From an archaeon (GTDB lineage Archaea > Asgardarchaeota > Hermodarchaeia > Hermodarchaeales > Hermodarchaeaceae): 6,025 nucleotides of DNA. Shown in pieces: positions 1 through 6,025 of the stretch (positions within the stretch are counted from its first letter, which is position 1; each line of letters opens with the position of its first letter). Location of the stretch: positions 1 through 6,025 of the forward strand of contig JABXGV010000190.1 in assembly GCA_016550485.1 (NCBI GenBank), read 5' to 3'. The notes below the pieces were generated by a model that saw only the letters and a list, made by a program, of their open reading frames with translations, did not search any database and was not told the DNA's origin. Made by a program: the position numbers and the translations under genes.

Positions 1-724
1 AGAGTCCACTGCAAAAGTGTATCTGCATATACTCAATGGTAGTGCATTGGGTTTCGATTATAGAGAAGACCGGCCACTTTAAACGCAACCCACCATCTGC
101 GCGGTGTTGGACTCGTAGGCGATGGAAGTAGAAGCTAGGATTGTCTGGGTATTGGTTATCCCTGAACAGTAAATAAGGGGTCCCAGAACTGTTGAATGTG
201 ATGTCAATGATGTTTCCTTTTGCTCCCTTTGCCAAGGGTTCAGAGTGGTCGATTACTGGAGGGAATTCTTGCTCCTCCCTTTCCCTTCCACTAGATGAGG
301 GCGCTTCATAGAAAGTGACACATAGAGTTTCATGGGTTGGTGCTTTGGGGGTGCCGCAGCCGGCGACGAGGAGAGTGTGACGAGATGGGCGATGATACCC
401 AAAGCGGAGGCGACCAATACCTGTCTGGTTCACCTGCTTTAGCAGCTTGTGCCCTGTTGACTTGTGCCATGAATAGATTTCTCCGTTTTCCGTGCCAAGG
501 TACACTGTGTCCTTTGATCCACAAGCGATTGCAGATAAAGGCGTGGGTAAATCATCTTCTATGGTCCATTTGTCCCATCTGTTCATATGAAGATGGAGGA
601 GTGAATGCTTAGTTGCAAACCAAACACCGCCCACTTGAGGTGGTACATCAACATCGATGATGCCCGCTACTCCCATGTTTTCCTCTGGTACAAGACTAGG
701 AACCCATCCCGATGCGGAACCCAT
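1..724 (-). CDS. Beta-propeller-like protein, 3' end cut by window edge
   Basis: An uninterrupted frame of 241 codons runs from an ATG at 724 to the left edge of the window with no stop, so the C-terminus is missing. In-frame TAG and TGA codons sit just upstream of the ATG, so the frame cannot extend further. The protein shows repeated beta-rich blades: GGVWFAT at residues 32-38 and DTVYLGTENGEIYSW at 72-86, 40 residues apart, with NRWDKWTIEDDLP at 48-60 between them. This resembles the blades of two-component-regulator-type and WD/YVTN-like propellers. Weaker blade-like strands follow at about 117-139 and 171-187. A charged, Ser/Glu-rich linker lies at about 142-156. No signal peptide or membrane segment is visible, so the seen part is probably cytosolic. 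A second ATG at 676 (residue 17) has a GAGG five bases ahead and may be the true start; the ATG at 724 has no good ribosome binding site. The gene starts 62 bases after the membrane-protein gene and is probably co-transcribed with it. A scaffold or ligand-sensing role is inferred from the fold only; no catalytic motif is seen. Confidence 0.8.
   Translation of the reverse strand, partial: MGSASGWVPSLVPEENMGVAGIIDVDVPPQVGGVWFATKHSLLHLHMNRWDKWTIEDDLPTPLSAIACGSKDTVYLGTENGEIYSWHKSTGHKLLKQVNQTGIGRLRFGYHRPSRHTLLVAGCGTPKAPTHETLCVTFYEAPSSSGREREEQEFPPVIDHSEPLAKGAKGNIIDITFNSSGTPYLLFRDNQYPDNPSFYFHRLRVQHRADGGLRLKWPVFSIIETQCTTIEYMQIHFCSGL
677..688 (-). promoter_or_regulatory. Possible ribosome binding site GAGG before an internal ATG of the propeller gene
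   Basis: On the minus strand GAGG occurs five bases before the in-frame ATG at 676. The upstream ATG at 724 has no comparable site, the nearest purine run (AGGGA) being roughly 18 bases away. Starting at 676 drops 16 residues but keeps the first recognisable blade. The GAGG may also be chance coding sequence. Confidence 0.35.
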
Positions 725-786
725 ACTACAAGTTCACTAGCTTCCCTGATTAAACTGTTTGGGGCAGGGCTCTAGAAGGAGTTGTT

Positions 787-2535
787 CTATCCTCGAAGGA
801 GTGGCTTAATCTCCTTTAGAAGGATACTTCGGAGCTTTTCACGGTCAATGTTGGGGTTCTGGAATTCTGCGATGACCGTGAGAAGATATCCGTTAACCCC
901 ATCATAGACTATGGAGATTTTTGGCTTTTCACCAAGCCATTTCTCTTTATCCTCTTCTTCCCATGAAACCTTTGTGGCATCAGCGACGCTATCCTGTTTG
1001 GTAATCAGAGTTGTTATCTTCTTGGTAGCAAGATACTTTTCTAGACGGTCTACATAGCACGCTGCTTCAATGCGTAGCTGCATGGAGAATAGCGGTTCAT
1101 GTTTACTAGTGAGATACGCCATGAATTTGTAGAGCCCTATGGCAATCGCGACCCAGATGGCAAATGTTGCACCAAGAATCATGATGGTGCCGGCCAACCC
1201 AAATTCAGTAGGGAAGACCGTTTCAAGGAAACCAATCGTGTTACTTACCTCAATGATGTCGAAGGCGATAGAACCTGCAAGGATGATCTCAATGATGTTG
1301 AGGGCAACCGCACCGCGTTCACTAGATGCAAGCATTTCCTCGGTTGCACGGGAGCTATCCTGCAGCGTATCGTATACGCGCTTCATCTGTTTCTCGCCGA
1401 GAGTGGTGACAAGCCCTTGTAACCCCTCCACTTCCCGTTTTAGGCCTTCAACCACCTTCTCCGCGTCATCAATTCGCGTTTCAACGCGGTCAAAGAACTT
1501 TTGTAGATGAAGCTTTTGTGAAAATTCCTTTTGTTTTGTATCGGATTTCTTGGTTATCCGAGTAATCTGCTCACTGGTGTATTCTATGGACTCTTTGAGA
1601 AAGTTCATCAAGGCTTCTAGTACAACAGCATCAGCGCCAACCTTGGAGAGCGCGGTCTTTGCTTGAGCGACCATGGTGGGGTCTCGGTCAGCCTTGTGCA
1701 GGAACATTTGACGGATTCTCAGCGAGTCATCCCAGCCAAGCCATAGACGTGAGAAGTATTGGTTCATGAACGTGTCAAGGGATCGAACGAGCGCGTAGAG
1801 TCCAAGCACCTCCTCGTACTTTGAGAAAGACTTGGTGATTATGATGGCGCCAAGGTCACCTATGAAAATGAAGGAGTTGTCACTCGTGGTTTCAGTGGTT
1901 TCTAGTGTTCCTACAACCTGTTCAAGCTCGTTCTGGTAATCTTCTTGATCTGCATACGAGCTTGCCTTATTCTTGCGGGGAGTTATTCCCTCACCCACAA
2001 CTAGAACGAACTTACCGCGATTCCTTGACTTGCCGCGGAACATGACATCCATCATTCGCAGCTGTGAGTGTGCCATCAATGTTTCCATTATTTGGCTTGA
2101 ATCCATTAAGAGGTCAGCGTTTACCCGCGTCAAGTGGTCCAAGGAAACTTTCTCCTTTCTTCCTTCAACCTCATTTAGGTCCAGTGCAAACACTACAAGC
2201 CCTTGCTCGTGGATGTGCGCGGCAAACTCTTCAACCTGCTCAATGCCAGCTGCCTCGGGGTAATCAACCTTGCAGCGAAACTCTACAAACTGAGTGAGTT
2301 CGAAGTTCTTCACGACAACATCAGAGTGTATTGGGTCGCTTTCAAAAATTGATTGCTCAGGAAATTCATCTACCAAAGCGGTCATGAGGGTACTCTTCAG
2401 CCGCTCCATAGACCCAAGCTTCCGGTTAAGGGCTGCGATTTGGTTGTTCCCCCATGGAATCCACTCAGAAATTATGACAGTTGGCTTTTTGAGGAAAATT
2501 AGTTCCTCCAACTTGTCTCGAACAGCCATTTTCAT
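787..2535 (-). CDS. Membrane protein of unknown function with coiled coil and two-helix membrane hairpin
   Basis: I do not recognise this 582-residue protein. Residues 1-270 look soluble and mixed alpha/beta, with hydrophobic strands such as LVVFALDL (113-120), KFVLVVGEG (175-183) and SFIFIGDLGAIIIT (221-234). Helices follow from about 240. Residues about 310-405 are charged and heptad-like, consistent with a long coiled coil. Two hydrophobic segments follow, at about 408-430 and 446-472, joined by a short loop. A C-terminal soluble domain (about 478-582) includes strands ISIVYDG and YLLTVIAEF. The order soluble domain, long helix, two C-terminal membrane helices recalls CorA-type channels or RMND1-like proteins, but the CorA Gly-Met-Asn motif is absent from the loop and the C-terminal domain is extra. 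The first membrane segment carries acidic residues (E416, D426, E429). Two ATGs compete for the start: that at 2535 is only two bases after GAGGT, that at 2529 is eight bases after it, so 2529 (580 residues) is the better start. It lies 24-30 bases after the winged-helix gene, indicating an operon. The gene is certain; the function is unknown. Confidence 0.9.
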   Translation of the reverse strand: MKMAVRDKLEELIFLKKPTVIISEWIPWGNNQIAALNRKLGSMERLKSTLMTALVDEFPEQSIFESDPIHSDVVVKNFELTQFVEFRCKVDYPEAAGIEQVEEFAAHIHEQGLVVFALDLNEVEGRKEKVSLDHLTRVNADLLMDSSQIMETLMAHSQLRMMDVMFRGKSRNRGKFVLVVGEGITPRKNKASSYADQEDYQNELEQVVGTLETTETTSDNSFIFIGDLGAIIITKSFSKYEEVLGLYALVRSLDTFMNQYFSRLWLGWDDSLRIRQMFLHKADRDPTMVAQAKTALSKVGADAVVLEALMNFLKESIEYTSEQITRITKKSDTKQKEFSQKLHLQKFFDRVETRIDDAEKVVEGLKREVEGLQGLVTTLGEKQMKRVYDTLQDSSRATEEMLASSERGAVALNIIEIILAGSIAFDIIEVSNTIGFLETVFPTEFGLAGTIMILGATFAIWVAIAIGLYKFMAYLTSKHEPLFSMQLRIEAACYVDRLEKYLATKKITTLITKQDSVADATKVSWEEEDKEKWLGEKPKISIVYDGVNGYLLTVIAEFQNPNIDREKLRSILLKEIKPLLRG

Positions 2536-2537
2536 TT

Positions 2538-2542
2538 ACCTC
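2538..2542 (-). promoter_or_regulatory. Ribosome binding site GAGGT deciding between two starts of the membrane-protein gene
   Basis: GAGGT on the minus strand ends two bases before the ATG at 2535 and eight bases before the ATG at 2529. The second spacing is normal and the first is too tight, so translation probably begins at 2529 with MAVRDKLEEL. The site lies in the short gap after the winged-helix stop, as expected for a downstream gene of an operon. Confidence 0.55.
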
Positions 2543-2559
2543 AATTATTCTCTCTTAGG

Positions 2560-3132
2560 TTAGCGTCTCTTCCGGTAGGGGAGTCGTATAAACCGTGGTG
2601 TGGAGGTGTAGCTGACATCTTCTATTTCGAAAATCAGAATCTCCCGTTCATAGTCACATGATGGGCAGTGGAAGAAGTACTTCTCAAAGCCGATACACAC
2701 TATTTCCATCAATTTGGTCTTGTGGCGTGGGCAATGGACAAGCTTGTCTATTGGCGTCCGCATCTTCGTTGGGACTTCCATATACATTTTCATCCCTTTA
2801 TCGGATAGCCGGTAGGCCGTTACCGTGCCATAGGTTGTCGTGGAGATCTTCATGTGATTTAGCAGCCCTAATTCTCGCAGGTCATCTAGATCATCCTTGC
2901 CTTCAACTGAAATATTCATGAATCGGTGGAATCCGTCTAGACCAAGGATTGACACGGGTGCGTAATCGTAGGTTTCAAAAACTCCTTCCGCAGTGAGTTC
3001 ATAGATAGCAGCAAACAATGGACCATCCTTGAACCAGTTTTCCTTTTCCGTGCTTTTATCTAGCGTGTTTGCGTATATGCCAACGAGGTATATGAGTTTC
3101 CTGTGGTCGTCTGTGAGCTTAGGGGCTGGTAT
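2560..3132 (-). CDS. Winged-helix protein with C-terminal zinc-binding motif (probable transcription regulator)
   Basis: Read from a candidate ATA start at 3132, this is a 190-residue protein. Its first half looks like an archaeal winged helix: LTDDHRKLIYLVGIYAN (about 6-22) would be helix 1, DDLDDLRELGLLNHMKIS (about 80-97) the end of the recognition region, and TYGTVTAYRLSDKG (about 100-113) the wing hairpin. The second half holds CPRH (134-137) and, 18 residues later, CPSC (156-159), a Cys-x2-His/Cys-x2-Cys zinc site, with another Cys at 146. The tail is basic and ends KRR. No membrane segment is seen, so it should act in the cytoplasm, probably binding DNA near its own operon; that role is inferred from the fold. 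The start is uncertain. The frame has no ATG, GTG, TTG or CTG between an in-frame TAG at 3139-3141 and a TTG at 3018. Starting at TTG (152 residues) would remove helix 1. AGGAG at 3142-3146 sits nine bases before ATA 3132 and supports the long form. The gene precedes the membrane-protein gene by 24-30 bases. Confidence 0.8.
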   Translation of the reverse strand: MPAPKLTDDHRKLIYLVGIYANTLDKSTEKENWFKDGPLFAAIYELTAEGVFETYDYAPVSILGLDGFHRFMNISVEGKDDLDDLRELGLLNHMKISTTTYGTVTAYRLSDKGMKMYMEVPTKMRTPIDKLVHCPRHKTKLMEIVCIGFEKYFFHCPSCDYEREILIFEIEDVSYTSTPRFIRLPYRKRR

Positions 3133-3141
3133 TGCTATCTA

Positions 3142-3146
3142 CTCCT
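3142..3146 (-). promoter_or_regulatory. Ribosome binding site AGGAG pointing to an ATA start
   Basis: AGGAG on the minus strand lies nine bases ahead of ATA at 3132, and three bases ahead of another ATA at 3138. No standard start codon is in the right frame at this distance. It is the main sequence argument that the winged-helix protein starts upstream of TTG 3018. Confidence 0.5.
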
Positions 3147-3179
3147 AAAGTCAATTCTTGTACAATCTGTTTCCTTTAG

Positions 3180-3193
3180 TCTAAAAGTTTCCG
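3180..3193 (-). promoter_or_regulatory. Candidate archaeal BRE/TATA promoter of the winged-helix operon
   Basis: On the minus strand CGGAAA (3193-3188) followed by CTTTTAGA (3187-3180) resembles a BRE next to a TATA box. An archaeal start site about 25 bases downstream would fall near 3158-3162, giving a leader of roughly 26-30 bases to the candidate ATA start at 3132, with the AGGAG inside it. A start at TTG 3018 would need a leader of about 140 bases. The match to a TATA consensus is imperfect. Confidence 0.35.
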
Positions 3194-3209
3194 CAGGTTT
3201 CAGAATAAA

Positions 3210-3230
3210 TCCAGCTTCTAGTCAGCTGGA
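3210..3230 (-). terminator. Hairpin with T-rich tail behind the permease gene
   Basis: A perfect seven-base-pair inverted repeat, TCCAGCT and AGCTGGA, encloses a seven-base loop. On the minus strand it begins 26 bases after the permease stop and is followed by TTTATTCTG, a modest T-rich run. This fits a transcription end between the permease and the winged-helix gene. Archaeal termination relies mainly on T tracts, and the one here is short, so the stem could instead stabilise a 3' end or be an operator for the neighbouring regulator. Confidence 0.4.
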
Positions 3231-3255
3231 AATACCATTGGTACCGCTTTTACCA

Positions 3256-6025
3256 CTAGAGGTCGCGTAGAATCTTGTTTACTGTTACAGCACCAGCACG
3301 CCGCGCAGGTAGCCAGATACCAATTAGCATCCCGATTATCACAAGAATCACCAGCCCTACCAGCAGTAATAATGGCCAGAGAATAATAAATGGCACCACG
3401 GTTGGTAACGGAAAGAGCTTGAGCAGAGTGTTCATTAGAAGCCATGAGAAGCCAACACTCAACAAGAGCCCAAGAAGGAACGTGACTAGAATCAGCCCAG
3501 CGAACTCGCCCACAACTATTGCCGTCACTTGACTTCGCGTACCACCTATCGCCCGCATAATCGCATACTCTGTCTTTCGCCCCGAAACCATTACATTGAC
3601 AAACACCGTTAGAGATAGGAGTCCGAGGACGAGAGCGGCAAGAAAGCTCATGGAGAGGAGGCTGATTACTCCACTACTAAATAGGTAAGCACCAGGATAC
3701 ATCTCTTCTATATTGAGAGAATTTGACGACCAGGCTGTTCGAGTAAACCCTAGTGCCTGAACGGTTTCAAAGACAAGGTCTTGGTTAGCTCCATCTTCAA
3801 CGTTGGCGAAGAATAGGAACGTGTCGTCAATCTCGCCCATCGCGCCAAGATTTGGTAGTTCATATCGGAAGTAATCGATGTGGCAGAAGGCAAAGGTGGA
3901 GCTCTCCTGAAACCCATATCCAGGATAAGGAGTCGGAATCACAGCAGGGCCATCCGGGTCAGCAAAGCCAAAACCCGGCGCTGAGTATACTTCTCCGACA
4001 ATAGTGAAGGTCTTGGTGTGAGATGTCGGAGTGTAGAAGCCAGTCATGAAACCAGTAGTAACATCGATTTGGGCTCCAACATGCCGGTTCATCGCGTTCG
4101 CGAGGTGTTGGGGGAAGATAATCGCATTTGGCACATTCTCGAGGGCATTCAGCACAGCATAAGGATCTGCTCCGGCGAAACTTGTGATATCCCAATTTCC
4201 CGTCCTTGCATAGGCAACAGGATCAATACCTATGAGGAGTATTTCTTCAGATGCTACGAAGGAGCCACGCACAATCACTGCTGTGGCAGCATCGATACCA
4301 GGAATATTCAGCAACTGCCAAACAGAAGAAGCTGGCACTTGTTGACTATAAACACGAATATCGCCGCCAAGGAAGTACTTCACCTGCTGCTGGATATAGC
4401 CATCGTAGGTTTGAGCCTCAACCGCTGAAAAGATGGTGACAGAAAAGGTAAGCGTCATAATCATCATCAATGGGATGGTTCTGTGCCTCCGAGTGCGCAC
4501 GCTCTTGGTGAAGATTGTACTTTTTTCGCCGAATAGTGGTCGGAAGATTCTCGACAAACCTGAGACGCCTGGGCGGATAAGCCGTGCACTAACATCGCAG
4601 AGTAACCCCCAGAGAATGACTGTCATAACGAAAATTCCTACACCGAAGGCAGCCGAAAAATCAGGTGCAACTCGTAGTGTCTGTACAAATATTGTCAGAG
4701 GAAGAAACAGAAGACAGGTACCGAGGATGTAGAGAATCTGTGTCCTATAGCTAAACCATTCACGGCTAGGTCCTCCACGAATCGCCGCGTATAATTCTGT
4801 GTGAAGAAAAGACCGTGTAGAAATTATCGTATAGGCAAGCGAAGGTGCTATACATATACAGCTTGCTGCTATCCACGCGATTGGCGATGTATTGGCTAGG
4901 GCGAGGAACTGGAGAAATATTCTAAAGTCGAATTGGAGAAAACTCGTCGACGAGGGAAGTAGACATCCAATAACTATGCCGAGTAGATTTCCTAGTATTA
5001 GTCCAAGGATTGCCAGGATAGTGAATTCCAACAGAAGGGTCCCGTAGAGTTGTTGAAAGCTTGCACCCCGTGATCGCAGGAGCGCAAGTTCTGATTTTCG
5101 GCCTCCCAAGAACAATGTGGTAGCAAAGGCAGTGAATAGAACACTAAGCATGGTTATCGGAGTCAGGATTACAATCATGCTCTGCCTTGATTTATAGGCC
5201 GTAATGAACTCCTCTAGCTCCATAAGCTCAAGCCGTCCTCTGACTGATACCGGGAAGGCTTCCTCAATTTGAGCAAAAGTAGATTCAATTATCTCTACGG
5301 CAAAATCCAGCCCTTGAGCAAATATCGCGGGATATGACAACTTAACTAGGAGGCGGGGGAAACATGTCTCACGTACAATCTCGACGCGATTGGCCTGAGT
5401 TAAGAGGTCTTGGTGGAGAATTATCCCATCAATCCAGCCAAAGATCGTCTCTACTCCACTGAAGGGTCCAAAATTCTGACGACCCATTTGAGGGAAAGCT
5501 TGCTGCATGATATCATTTCTTGGTTCAATATCATAGATACCAGCAACTTCGAGGTTCTCTAAAAGAAATGTATCCAAATGACCATAAAGCAAAGGATTCT
5601 CCATGGTCCCTACTTGGGGGCCATCGTAGTTACGGGCAACAGCTAATGTAATCCGGTCCCCTATGCCTATCGGCAAACCAAAGTAGAACAGGGCATCATT
5701 CACCACTTCTCGGCTAACTAGTATCCTGTCTTCCCCAACTTGGTTTGCTCCTGTGAAATTAAATGATTGTTCTGCTGCAGCAAGGAAGGTATCATCTACA
5801 AAGAGGGTGCTGCAATCCTTGCGGTTGACACGAGGGGGATACGCCGGGTTGTCAAGATACGGCCAGGGCTGGTAGATATCTGTAGAGATTACACCTTCAG
5901 GGTTGATGATACCGATAGACCAGTAGACAATATGAGAGGATTCGGTGGTGGCACGCGTGTCCACAAAGGACTTAACTGGAATGATGGCTTCGGGGTTTAC
6001 TGGAATTTGCTGTCGCTGAACAACC
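3256..6025 (-). CDS. ABC transporter permease with two FtsX domains (MacB/LolC type), 5' end cut by window edge
   Basis: The frame is open through the right edge, so the visible 922 codons lack the real start; the GTG at 5964 is just an internal valine (visible residue 21). Numbering from the first full codon at 6024, residues 1-275 form a soluble, outward-facing domain. The first FtsX domain spans about 280-360, with GRKSELALLRSRGAS at 308-322. Several membrane segments follow at about 380-480 and one at 518-535. A second outward-facing domain occupies about 536-775. The second FtsX domain covers about 780-910, with GRKTEYAIMRAIGGT at 815-829. The end PARRAGAV...ILRDL is typical of the family. 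Permeases of this kind do not form a pore; with a separate ATPase they drive movements of their external domains, as in MacB and LolCDE. The substrate cannot be told. By family layout one membrane helix should precede the first external domain and would lie outside the window. No ATPase gene is visible; it may lie upstream. The stop is followed by a hairpin and the next gene's probable promoter, so this gene likely ends its own transcript. Confidence 0.95.
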   Translation of the reverse strand, partial: VVQRQQIPVNPEAIIPVKSFVDTRATTESSHIVYWSIGIINPEGVISTDIYQPWPYLDNPAYPPRVNRKDCSTLFVDDTFLAAAEQSFNFTGANQVGEDRILVSREVVNDALFYFGLPIGIGDRITLAVARNYDGPQVGTMENPLLYGHLDTFLLENLEVAGIYDIEPRNDIMQQAFPQMGRQNFGPFSGVETIFGWIDGIILHQDLLTQANRVEIVRETCFPRLLVKLSYPAIFAQGLDFAVEIIESTFAQIEEAFPVSVRGRLELMELEEFITAYKSRQSMIVILTPITMLSVLFTAFATTLFLGGRKSELALLRSRGASFQQLYGTLLLEFTILAILGLILGNLLGIVIGCLLPSSTSFLQFDFRIFLQFLALANTSPIAWIAASCICIAPSLAYTIISTRSFLHTELYAAIRGGPSREWFSYRTQILYILGTCLLFLPLTIFVQTLRVAPDFSAAFGVGIFVMTVILWGLLCDVSARLIRPGVSGLSRIFRPLFGEKSTIFTKSVRTRRHRTIPLMMIMTLTFSVTIFSAVEAQTYDGYIQQQVKYFLGGDIRVYSQQVPASSVWQLLNIPGIDAATAVIVRGSFVASEEILLIGIDPVAYARTGNWDITSFAGADPYAVLNALENVPNAIIFPQHLANAMNRHVGAQIDVTTGFMTGFYTPTSHTKTFTIVGEVYSAPGFGFADPDGPAVIPTPYPGYGFQESSTFAFCHIDYFRYELPNLGAMGEIDDTFLFFANVEDGANQDLVFETVQALGFTRTAWSSNSLNIEEMYPGAYLFSSGVISLLSMSFLAALVLGLLSLTVFVNVMVSGRKTEYAIMRAIGGTRSQVTAIVVGEFAGLILVTFLLGLLLSVGFSWLLMNTLLKLFPLPTVVPFIILWPLLLLVGLVILVIIGMLIGIWLPARRAGAVTVNKILRDL

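Noticed and set aside
330..524. Minus-strand frame of 64 codons
   Set aside because: It is an out-of-frame shadow of the propeller-like gene; the overlapping open frame is longer and has blade motifs.
337..612. Plus-strand frame of 91 codons
   Set aside because: It lies opposite the propeller-like minus-strand gene, has no ribosome binding site that I can see, and its protein is Cys-rich and has no domain character.
1139..1510. Plus-strand frame of 123 codons
   Set aside because: It lies opposite the coiled-coil and membrane part of the 582-residue protein and is rich in Ser/Arg, typical of an antisense shadow.
787..2535. Calling the membrane protein a CorA magnesium transporter
   Set aside because: The Gly-Met-Asn signature between the two membrane helices is absent and a large C-terminal domain follows them.
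2560..3018. A 152-residue winged-helix protein starting at TTG 3018
   Set aside because: It would cut off a convincing first helix and require a leader of about 140 bases; no ribosome binding site is seen before the TTG. Kept as the fallback start.
3133..3255. A riboswitch or small RNA in the gap before the regulator
   Set aside because: Only one short stem and one short palindrome are present, with no multi-stem architecture or known conserved core.
4018..4428. Plus-strand frame of 136 codons
   Set aside because: It is antisense to the second external domain of the permease and shows no recognisable domain.

Overview
The window reads as archaeal chromosome and every gene in it lies on the minus strand. 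Three things point to an archaeon: a giant FtsX-type permease with two FtsX domains, a small winged-helix protein with a zinc knuckle, and a BRE/TATA-like upstream sequence with purine-rich ribosome binding sites in place of bacterial -35/-10 boxes. The style of the proteins would fit an Asgard archaeon such as a Thorarchaeon, but that is an impression from reading them, not a demonstrated placement.

Reading 5'->3' along the minus strand (right to left), the window enters inside a large MacB/LolC-type ABC transporter permease whose start lies beyond the right edge (6025..3256). A 123-base gap follows, with a hairpin behind the permease stop and a plausible promoter for the next unit. Next is a winged-helix protein with a C-terminal Cys/His zinc-binding motif (3132..2560). 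Its reading frame runs 38 codons past the only standard start codon, up to a candidate ATA start with a ribosome binding site. After 24-30 bases comes a roughly 580-residue membrane protein of unknown function (2535..787), made of a soluble alpha/beta region, a long coiled coil, two membrane helices and a C-terminal domain. After another 62 bases begins a beta-propeller-like protein (724..1), open to the left edge and therefore incomplete.

The last three genes are close together, share a strand and have no obvious terminator between them, so they probably form one transcript: regulator, coiled-coil membrane protein, propeller protein. I do not recognise this combination as a named system. The permease is probably a separate unit. 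Its ATPase partner is not in the window and may lie upstream, beyond the right edge. No RNA genes, CRISPR arrays, insertion sequences or attachment sites were seen.
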